Shown here: positions 55,975 to 64,000 of the stretch, piece after piece
Layout of the letters: every line of letters starts with the position of its first letter
Numbering within the stretch: the stretch's first letter is position 1
NCBI GenBank assembly: GCA_027603065.1
Contig: JADGJP010000003.1
Coordinates: forward strand, 868,001-932,000
Reading direction: 5' to 3'
Length of the DNA: 64,000 nt
Source of the DNA: Geranomyces variabilis
Lineage: Eukaryota > Chytridiomycota > Chytridiomycetes > Spizellomycetales > Powellomycetaceae
Program-made: the position numbers and the translations under genes
Notes under the pieces: generated by a model
What the model was told of the DNA's origin: nothing
Seen by the model: the letters and a program-made list of their open reading frames with translations, nothing else
Database searches by the model: none

Positions 55975-58900
55975 CTACCCCGCCCCGCCTCTTGCCCCGC
56001 GACCCATGCCTAGGACGCTCCCTCGGAGATCGTCCGGGAGCACTGCAACAAGTCGCTGCAGCTGCATCTTCAACTGCGCATACTGCGCGGGTGTCGGCAC
56101 CACACCGCCCATGACGCTCACGGGACCCGGAGAGCTAGGCGCTGGTGCCGTCGCGCAGAGCGTTGACGCCCATCCGGCGTCAGCTGCTCCCGTAGACAGA
56201 TCCAAATACGCTGACGAAAGACGCGAGGTGATGGATGGCCGCGCGACGGGTGGCGGAGGCCGCGGGGTGGTGGTTGATGCCGCTGGCGTGGTCGACACGC
56301 TCGCCGGCGTCAATGAACTGGTGGAAGATGACGCTTGTGATCCCGCAGTAATGGAGGCGGTGGCGGCAAAATACGGCGCATATTTCACAACCTCGTCACG
56401 GACGCGAAGAATCAAATCAACGCATTCGATGTCTCCAGCGCCGCTGCCGCGTCTCACAGGTGACCTCCTGGACGGACTGCGTGCCACATCGCCAAGTCTC
56501 TCACGCGCCCAGGCGTCCACATCGTGAGTGCACAATACCGCAATGTAGCGTCGCCGCCAATCGCGAAAGACATCCTCGGTCCGATGTTGCAGCCAAGCAG
56601 CGAAATTTGGTGAAAGGAGAAATGCTCTGTACAAATCCTTCAGCGGGCGTTTGGTTGCGACCGGGAGAAAGCTTTGCTTTCCCGCCGTTAGACCATCCAC
56701 CAATTCAAGAAATGACTCTTGCCGAAACGGGCGGATCTCAGGCCGCGCGCGAATATTGGACAAGGTCATCGTTTGCGAGTTACCGACTACCAGTGTCTGG
56801 AAATACTTATTCAATGGCTGAATAAAACGCTCGGTAAGATCCATGAAATGTCGGCGGAGCATGTTGTTTAGGATGTGCGTCGGCTTCCCTCGTATCGCGG
56901 CCTCCACAACCTCCTTAATCAGGGCGCGGTCTTTGTGTAAGAATGGCTTGTGCTTGCAAGTAATACTCTCGATCCGCACACCGTCGGGTGCAGGCGCGCG
57001 ATGATGTTTCTGATGTAGCGGTGCGGAGCGATTTGATGTCCCGTTGGACGGTGGTGGTAAGGTTTTTGATGCCTTTGATGAAAAAGGGGACAAAAGGCCA
57101 CTCTTGCTTGGTGGGGAGAAGGCGTTTATGTTTGGTGGCGGATTTGAAAGACGGGAGCGCCTGAAGTACAACAAGGGTCAGCCCGGGTGCTTCACGTGGG
57201 ATGATAATCCAGCGGACATACGGAGAGGCAGCACCAAGTGCGTTCGTTGGTGGAGCTTCCGAAGACGGGCAGGGAACATGTTTCGCTGCCCGCAGAACAT
57301 GCGGCCAATGTTCAAGGACTTTTGTGAATACTGGATTCGTCACACCTAATATGGTGGCGGTAGTGGGCAGCTGTGCCTTTGTTAATATAGAAATCGCCTT
57401 ATGACCAGCTCAGCAGGTTCGGCTTCTTTACCCGTTGTCTATTTGCAATTCCCTTGAAGTCAGAATCTTGAATGGTAAAATAAGGTCGGAAGTCTCCGCC
57501 AAATGGTATCTGATGGCGTCCGAAAGCGACTTTTAAAGGACCGTCGGGCAACTGACAAAACCAGTGATATGCGGCTGCTTACCGGTTTCAGCAGCTCAAC
57601 AAGCCCCCAAATTATGTCGCTGCACGCCTGCGGCGTCTCAGCCACAACCAAGAGAGACTGCCCAACCAGAAGCAGCTCCCAGGCTGTCCACATTAGTTCA
57701 AGCGAGCCATCAAAAAGCTCGTAAAATCGTCCCGCAGTGCAATTCGTTGCCGCTGGCGGGTCGGTGGCTCCGGGACAACCTTTCGGTGGGCCATCCATGA
57801 GCTGGGCAAACCGTGCATTTGGCGGAAAGGAGTATTGCGTTGCGGTCCCGAGAAATGGTAGAGATATTGGTATCGGTATATAGGTGGTTTCGGACGAGAG
57901 GGTACATGGAGGTGGCGGCCTGAATAGCAACGGCTTATTAAGCACCCACTGTCTTTGCAAGTTCTAGCAAAGTCCCAACTCATGAGAGATGACTTACCAG
58001 GCCGCAATATCAAAACATGCGGTTTCCAGCAGCGTTTTAGCGACCGAGCTGACCGACGCATAAGATAAATCCGAGGACATGGTTATAGCCCGGCGGTCCT
58101 CGTAAAGAGAGTCCATGTACGCGGGGCCAAGCGTCGCAATCAAATCCAAAAAAAGGCCGGGCCAAGGATGTGGGGACAGTATAACAAGCGACTTTTGAAA
58201 ATAACCTCGCCGTAATTGCGTGTCTCGTTGTTGCCGAAAGAAAACATATCCATAGGTGTGTCCATCCGTATCCACAGGCAAACCAGCGCCGGGATGCAAA
58301 GTGTCCACTCCAGTGGCACCCGCCACGTTCCCTCGGGCGGGTGAGGATGCGAGAGAAGCTCCATTCACATCCGCAAGAGGTGGCCGCTGCTGTTTTCTGT
58401 ACAGCTCTGTTGTGAAGTGGCCACTCCGCATCCGAAAGGTGAAGCGGCTATCTCCAACATGAGAAGTAGAGTTTGAATCCGGAAACGCAGAGAACGCAAT
58501 GTTTTTTCTCTCATCCTCGGAAAAATCGATTGGCGGGTATACGCATTCGAGCGCTTGGCCCGTGTCAAGATCAAAGGTAACGACGCATATGCAAAGAATC
58601 CATTGCCAAAACATGCGGAGATTCAGAGAAAGGAGTGCATAGTCCATTGGATTTGGAGACACCAGCGCGCCAGCGGGAGAAAGTGGTGACCGAAAGTTTG
58701 TAAGGAGCGTATGTTGCGGCGACGGCAAGGGCGGCGGGAGATGTAATGGCGTAGGAAAGTTGGTGTGTCTGGATGGGACGGCATTTGCGGATGAGTTTTT
58801 TTCGCCAGCATTCGCAGCTGGCAGCTCCCCCTCGGAGGCCGTGCTGTAGTTGGATGCCGTGTCGTCCGAGGTGCGTAATTCGCCGTGCAGCGCATCCTCC

Positions 58901-59169
58901 GATTCTTCACGAATAACTCCCTTCGTCGCCACAAGCTCCCTCTTTCTTTCCTCCACAGATGATAACCGTACGGCATGCGCACCGTTGCGCGGCGACGGCA
59001 CTTGTGGCGGCGTCCACGTACGGGCAGCTGCTCCCGTACTGATTGCGTTTGGTGGAGACAGAGAGGCAACAGATGCCTCATCAGAAAGATCGCACGGCGC
59101 CGAATCTGTGCGGACCATAGTGCGCCGCCTTTGCATGGCGGGGCGTGCCGGACTCGCTGGTTCCGACAT
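55975..59169 (-). CDS. DENND6-family DENN-domain protein
   Basis: Guanine-nucleotide exchange factor for Rab GTPases (Rab14 in animals). Five main exons join in phase. Exon 1, from ATG 59169 (MSEPASPARPAMQRRRTM), has a disordered leader, then WQWILCICVVTFDLDTGQAL, YPPIDFSEDERKNIAFSAFP, FRQQRDTQLRRGYFQKSLVI. Exon 2 (from about 57920) carries WTAWELLLVGQSLLVVAETP, the central DENN motif. Exon 3 is short (IPFGGDFRPYFTIQDSDFKG). Exon 4 starts LPTTATILGVTNPVFTKVLE and has HWPHVLRAAKHVP. Exon 5 holds PFLHKDRALIKEVVEAAIRG, RRHFMDLTERFIQPLNKYFQ and FLLSPNFAAWLQHR, with a Ser/Thr/Pro-rich insert near the end. The order matches the family throughout. Confidence 0.92.
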
Positions 59170-60395
59170 GATGGCTCGCGCCACTAATTTGCGCGAGGTC
59201 TTGCAAAGACCGTCTCACAGCGGTAGCACTCACGAAAACCTGAACTGCAGCGAACGGTGAAGCACACGGTTGCAGATTGAAAACGATTCGGTAGCAACGG
59301 GAGGAAATTCAGGTAGTCCACGTCGTTCGTCGGCAGCTTGCGAGAAGTTTCTAGCGACACTTGAGACAAAAAAAATCAAAATTCCTTGACACTGCAAGAG
59401 GCAGTCTCTGGCGATACAGAAGGGAAGTGCTCAGAGTCGCGAGCACTACACTGCGATACGGGACTGTCGCAACTGTGGATGGCGCGATGGGCGAATGCCC
59501 GAAATGCCAAAAAGCGTTGAGCTCATCGCGGTGGGGACCGTGACACATACAAGCCACCCGCCTCCCGGCGCCTTTCCCGGCGATCGGCCCGCTGTCGAAA
59601 ACAGAACGAACCACTGTCGATGCAACACCATTAACACTAGGCAACGGGGGGCTGGCACGGTGGCAAATGCTTTGGCCTCGCCGACGAACGCTGTGTGAGG
59701 CTGTCGATTGAGCAACACACGGAAGAAATGTTTGATCTTCAGTGCATTAGCGCGTCGTTTTTTCCTTTTTTTACTCCTGCGAGTTTCTAGTCATTTGGAC
59801 GGTCAACATAATACAGCTTGAGCCAGTATGAATGGGCACCGCTTACAGAAAATTGACGACATGAAAGTGCTTATGATTAACCTTTCAAACGTGTTTGTGC
59901 GCAGGGTTTCAAAGATTTCGGACACGAGTGCGGCATGGGACTCGCAGGCCGCGTCATACAAATCGAGACAGTTCGTTCGCGGACATCTGCAGGAGGATAC
60001 ACCGCAGCTTGCAAGCCTACTTGCGCATCCATCAGTCTCCTCAGGCAAAAGTGAACCCGACCAAAAAAGAAAGACCCACTGCGACTAGAGTCAGCCAGTC
60101 TCGCGCTGGACAGCAACAGTAAATGATGATGCCTCTCATCAACTACGGACAGCAAGTCGTTACCACCATTGCAGGTCTATCAGGCAACGGGATCCGATCT
60201 ACATATGGCGCCTGCGAGGATATCAATGCTTCAGACGGGAGCCTAAGCGAACGCATAGTTTGTACTCGCCGGCACGTTGCGGCAATTGGATTTAGCATAT
60301 TAAGAGTACATGATGTTGGAATGCTATACGTGGCTTCGCCATATGCATTTGTCCGCGCGGCAAGAGTACATGACGGGTTTCGCTACGAGTCGTTT
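59170..60395. other. 1.2-kb gap, possible small gene not identified
   Basis: No frame here matches a family I know. Two overlapping plus-strand frames at about 59828-60088 (86 codons) and 59895-60122 (75 codons, basic, ending in a Gln run) are the best candidates for a small gene; a splice acceptor-like GTGTTTGTGCGCAG sits at 59893-59906. Composition is plausible but not compelling. The left part may be the DENND6 promoter, the right part the VMA16 3' flank. Confidence 0.35.
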
Positions 60396-61456
60396 TCAGC
60401 TTATTTCGAAATCCCGGACCTTCGAAGTCATCAATAGTCCGATGATGAGACCGAATAGCCCAATGATGGAGCCAAAGATCTCAATCACCAGAACTTTGAC
60501 GAACAGCACGGGGTCTGCGGCATCAGCAATGGCGCACGTAGACCCAGTGATGCCAACTGCAATTCCACAGAACAAGTTTGAGAACCCGACTGTGAGACCA
60601 GCCCAGAATAGCGCGTATCCTGGAATCACGATAGAAGGACGATTAGGCGCAGGAAAAACGCATAGTAACTTGGCATTGCTAAGCGTACCCGAGAAGTACG
60701 CGGACTTTGGCCACGTCGCACCCTCTGGAAGCTCCGCGTCGTTAAGCTTTGAAGAAAACACAATGGCGATAATGAGACCGTAAATCGCAACTACTTCGCA
60801 GAAAATGATGCTGCAAATTCAAAAACCGGTCAGCTTCACTTTACGAGGGACAAAAAAGTCTTCAAATTCATACCTGATCAAGTTTTTTGTCCGGATACGC
60901 GGAGCGCGGACTGCCGCGCCCAGCAGACTAGATCCCGTTGCATAGATACCCCTAAGTGACCAAAATGTTTTCTTAATATGACCGATCGTCCTAACGCCTA
61001 GCGGATCTCGGAATATCGAGAGGCGTACCACGCGGCGCCGACAACGCTGAGACCAACGGTCAGGGTGGTGCCGAGCAGGGCCCACATGTACGGAGACGTT
61101 TCCGTTAAGAACCGACCGACATTGAACTGCTCGCCGTTGCCGGTGAAAAGCAAGTTGAGAAACACAAAGAGCGCGAACGCGCCGATAAGGTACGAGATGT
61201 ACGCCGGCTTTGAATAGTAAAACATCTTGACGAATCTATTCTCGACTGTAGGCGGCGGCGTGGGATGCGGATCGTCAAGCGAGTTGGAAGGGGAAAGTAC
61301 GGATCGGTGACGGTTTCGAGAATTTGTCAGAAAAGGGTTGTAACCGGATGCCGAGGGCGAAGGGCGGTAAGCGGATGTGGGCAGGAGCGGGTATACCGAG
61401 TCGTCGTCGTCGTCAAGAGGAGTTGAGTTTCCAGAGGTACGTCCTCTTCTCAACAT
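60396..61456 (-). CDS. VMA16: V-type ATPase proteolipid subunit c''
   Basis: Part of the rotor ring of the vacuolar proton pump. Four exons. The first codes a hydrophilic leader ([20 protein letters not shown], then Pro/Ser-rich) and the first membrane spans ([20 protein letters not shown]). Next come [20 protein letters not shown] and [20 protein letters not shown], whose glutamate in CEVVAIYG is the proton-carrying site. A last intron within [15 protein letters not shown] leads to [20 protein letters not shown] and [20 protein letters not shown]. The order matches yeast Vma16. The about 75-residue leader before [11 protein letters not shown] is longer than usual. It diverges from GLTP with 240 bp between starts. 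Confidence 0.94.
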
Positions 61457-61696
61457 GTGCCAGCCGAGCGGGGACCTGAGTGTGCGTCAATACAAAGTTG
61501 CGCACTGTGTCTGCCTGTCTGCCGGTTGGTGGGTCCTCTGCGAATGAACAGAAAGAACAGCGGGGATGAGCGCTGCAGCCGGTCCGTGTCATCATTGGCC
61601 TCATTGGACGCGCCCCGTTAAGACATCTTTCCCGGCCGCAGCCTTGACCATCTTATACACCAACTTCCTACAGCCTTCTCCGCGCAACTTTGAGCA

Positions 61697-62500
61697 ATGC
61701 CAGACTTCTTCGAAACCATGCAGCGCTCGTACGTCGACGTGCCTGTCGGCGCGAACGCTTACATTGAGGTCCAGCCTTTCCTCGAGGCAACCGAGTCGCT
61801 CACGAAGCTATTCGGTATGTCAAAGGAACAGTGCGGAAGCCTCAGACTTATTATATTTGGAGACGCAACTGATGGCAAGCTGCTTTCCAGACTCAATGGG
61901 AGCTGCTTTTGGACCGGTCAAGAGCGACCTTCTCGGAAACATTGCCGTAGGTGGCGCCTTGAAACACAGGCGCTCTGAGCTCACAGTCGCTTATGCCCCG
62001 CAAACGTATAGAAAATCCGCACCAGATACACAGAGAACCCTGCAAAGAACGCAACTCTGCAGGAGCTTGTCATTACCGAGCGCGCGGAAGGCAAGAAGAC
62101 CGCCACCGAAGGTCTCCTGTGGCTCAAGCGCGGCCTCGAGTTTACTTCCAAGGGTCTCCGCCGCAACCTCGACGACAAGAACGAAGAGTTGAATGTTTCT
62201 TTTAACAAGGCGTATGAGGCCACCCTGTCGAAGCACCACAGCTTCATGGTTCGGCCCGTGTTTGCTGTACGTTTTGACACGGAGCGCCGTTGAGTGAGCG
62301 CGAGGCTTGCCAGACTAACATGTAGTTTTGCCTGCCAGCTTGCTATGAAAGCTTGTCCCTACCGGAAAGACTTCTACGCACGTCTCGGTTCTGACGAGAC
62401 CAAGGTCTACGCTGATATGGAAAAGTGGCTCTCCTCTCTGGAGCGGATTGTGGGAACTCTCAACACATTCTACACGCAAGGAGGGTATGAGAAGGTGTAG
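61697..62500 (+). CDS. Glycolipid transfer protein
   Basis: Soluble carrier of glycosphingolipids (GLTP/HET-C2 family), about 206 residues in four exons. Exon 1 begins MPDFFETMQRSYVDVPVG and ends in AATESLTKLF-like helix sequence. The join gives DSMGAAFGPVKSDLLGNIAK, holding the Asp, Asn and Lys that grip the sugar. Then come TRYTENPAKNATLQELVITE, GLLWLKRGLEFTSKGLRRNL with the stacking Trp, and LSKHHSFMVRPVFALAMKAC with the His. The end is ERIVGTLNTFYTQGGYEKV. All key ligand residues are present, so the protein looks functional. Introns run about 61816-61889, 61948-62023 and 62267-62338. Confidence 0.93.
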
Positions 62501-63313
62501 ATGGTGGACAGTATGTTACGTCTAGCCGCTGGGCGTCATTTCTGCTGTCGCTGCGAATCGGACGCCCCTCCTATAGCTTTGTTTTTGCTATAAAGTTTGG
62601 CGTACTCAAATTTCAAATGTGGCCTTGCTGTTCCTCCTTATCCACCATGGAGCATCCGTGCCTGGGCGACGATTTGGTCAGCTCCTCGGCCTATCACCGC
62701 TGCCAGTTGACAGAGTCCGGTCGTTGTTTTTTTTTTTTGGCCTCCTGCGCACACATCGCCGCACGCTCCAGGAGCAAAAAGTTTCTCCGTTCGCATGACT
62801 CCGAATCTGGTAGCAAAGCGGAAAGTTTTGGGGACCGTGTGCGCCGGAAGGTTTGGAAACGTTTGCGCCGAGCCTCTATCAGCTACGCGGTGGCTTTACC
62901 GCACTAATAGGTGCACTTCAGATAGTAACCACCAAGCCCAGGCTGGGCGTATTTTTCCGGGGTGGACGAATACTTTGGCGCCCACGCCTGTTGGTGAACA
63001 TAAAATTTATGGCCTAAGTAATAGTAACAGACCTTCAGCCTGTCAGGTCCCGACCGGCGCGAAATTATACTAATAACGCCACCCGCCGTATGAGAAAGTC
63101 GGAGTTGCAAACAACAAGGAGCCTCCGAGTCCCCCGTGACTCACCACTGAATCCATGAGCCACACAAGCGGTATGCATATATAGACCGGCTCCCTCATCC
63201 CCGGCAACTCCGCCGGCGATTGTGATCCAAACGAAGCTGTCAACTTTCTATCGTCTTTCCCTAGCCTTCATAATCCATTTACCTCCGGCACTGGTTTTGT
63301 CTGAATCGCTAAA
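62501..63313. other. Intergenic region with promoter of the right-end gene
   Basis: About 810 bp with short patternless frames, a T-run (62728-62738), and a TATA-like box (63176-63184) about 130 bp before the next ATG. No other gene is supported. Confidence 0.45.
63176..63184 (+). promoter_or_regulatory. TATA-like box (CATATATAG)
   Basis: The same nine bases as at 30626-30634. Here the distance to the ATG at 63314 is about 130 bp, consistent with a leader of roughly 100 bases rich in C and T. Confidence 0.5.
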
Positions 63314-64000
63314 ATGGTGACAATCACGCCGCCGCCCGCAAACTTTTCGGCAGCGTGCGTGACCGGATACCTTGCCCTTACGAAGTCACAAAATGCGGCA
63401 GACGGCGTTGCCTTCTGCACCGAGCAGTTTAAACTTTACACGGCGAGCGTAGCAGACACTATATCGAATGCTTTTGGCGGACCAGCCCTAGTATTAGGCG
63501 CTTGCTGGCCATTCTTGATGGTCAGCCTTCTCATCTCGATTTCGAGACTCATCAAGATTATCAACGCCCGATCTGTGTTTCTGGTGATCAGCTCGCTCGG
63601 AAATGCGGTCTTTGTGCTGGCGGTGGCCTACGCCTTGCACAGCTCCAACTCCAATTTTCTGGCATCTGATCAAGCTGGTCTCGTTGGCCTTGTTATTATG
63701 CTCGTAGGTCACATGAAGGGTTGCTTACAAGCTGGTGCGCTCAGAACTAAAGAGACGGCGTTTACTAGATTTTCGTTTGCATGGCCGGGGTAGTACGCTT
63801 TGCGCACGTAATCACTAAGACACGATACCGGAATATGTTCCTCCGCGGCATGTGCGCCGGCTATTTACTTTACGGAGGGTTTCTCGCTTGGCAGGCCGGA
63901 AAAGAGATTGCCGACGCACCCGTCTATCCGACCATTTTCTCCCAGCGTTTCGTTTTCTTGTTTTTGATTCCAGTGGTCGTATATTTACTGGGCGGACTGT
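63314..64000 (+). CDS. Multi-span membrane protein, partial at right edge
   Basis: The gene starts at ATG 63314 and runs off the window. Exon 1 codes MVTITPPPANFSAACVTGYL, a soluble, cysteine-containing start, then two or three membrane spans (GPALVLGACWPFLMVSLLIS; VFLVISSLGNAVFVLAVAYA). A likely intron (donor GTAGGT near 63703, acceptor TTTACTAG near 63768) joins VIML to IFVCMAGVVRFAHVITKTRY, after which GYLLYGGFLAWQAG and FVFLFLIPVVVYLLGG give further spans. I do not recognise the family. The cluster of basic residues between spans resembles small fungal transmembrane proteins, but function is unknown. Confidence 0.7.

Noticed and set aside
1-64000. Mobile elements, retroelements or viral relics
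   Set aside because: No reverse transcriptase, integrase, transposase or capsid-like frame and no long terminal repeats were seen; repeats found are short and local.

Overview
This is nuclear DNA of a fungus, almost certainly a flagellated (zoosporic) lineage such as Chytridiomycota or a relative. About 28 protein genes are packed tightly on both strands. They carry many short introns (mostly 60-100 bp, GT..AG, often GTAAGT/GTATGT donors). Fungal markers are a mitochondrial acetolactate synthase, an STB6-type Sin3-binding protein, Sec66, TMA7 and a GPI-anchored chitin deacetylase. Two genes point to a motile, basal-body-bearing cell: an LRRCC1/VFL1-like leucine-rich/coiled-coil protein (15279-10642, minus) and a DNAAF6/PIH1D3-like axonemal dynein assembly factor (29736-30393, plus). 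Both families are absent from ordinary Dikarya.

Layout: 0-2.5 kb, one weak gene and GC-rich repeats. 2.5-10.5 kb, cytosolic threonyl-tRNA synthetase (-), acetolactate synthase ILV2 (+), mitochondrial-looking MoaC (-), BTB-like protein (+). 10.6-22 kb, LRRCC1-like (-), AATF/BFR2 (-), a 1.4 kb gap, STB6-like (-). 22-33 kb, POL5/MYBBP1A (+), SEC66 (-), Q/H-rich SAM-like protein (+), DNAAF6 (+), G-patch/zinc-finger protein with SUMO-interaction motifs (+), RNPS1-like SR protein (+). 33-45 kb, WD40-CCCH fusion (-), chitin deacetylase (+), HIRA (-), disordered protein (+). 45-56 kb, TMEM115 (+), TMA7 (-), mitochondrial uL15 (+), IRC21/cytochrome b5-like (-), PCID2/Thp1 (+), P2-type ATPase (-). 56-64 kb, DENND6 (-), V-ATPase c'' VMA16 (-), GLTP (+), and the 5' part of a membrane protein gene (+) that runs off the end.

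Most are housekeeping genes. Several serve ribosome production or translation (ThrRS, AATF, POL5, TMA7, uL15m) or RNA handling (RNPS1, PCID2, the WD40-CCCH protein). Others act in the endomembrane system (SEC66, TMEM115, DENND6, VMA16, GLTP). Many genes sit head to head with only about 190-470 bp between start codons, so bidirectional promoters are likely. I saw no transposon, retroelement, viral relic, CRISPR array, rRNA or tRNA that I could support.

Gene models were built by hand, joining open frames across GT..AG introns and checking that the reading phase fits. Exon edges may be off by a base or two where I say approximate.
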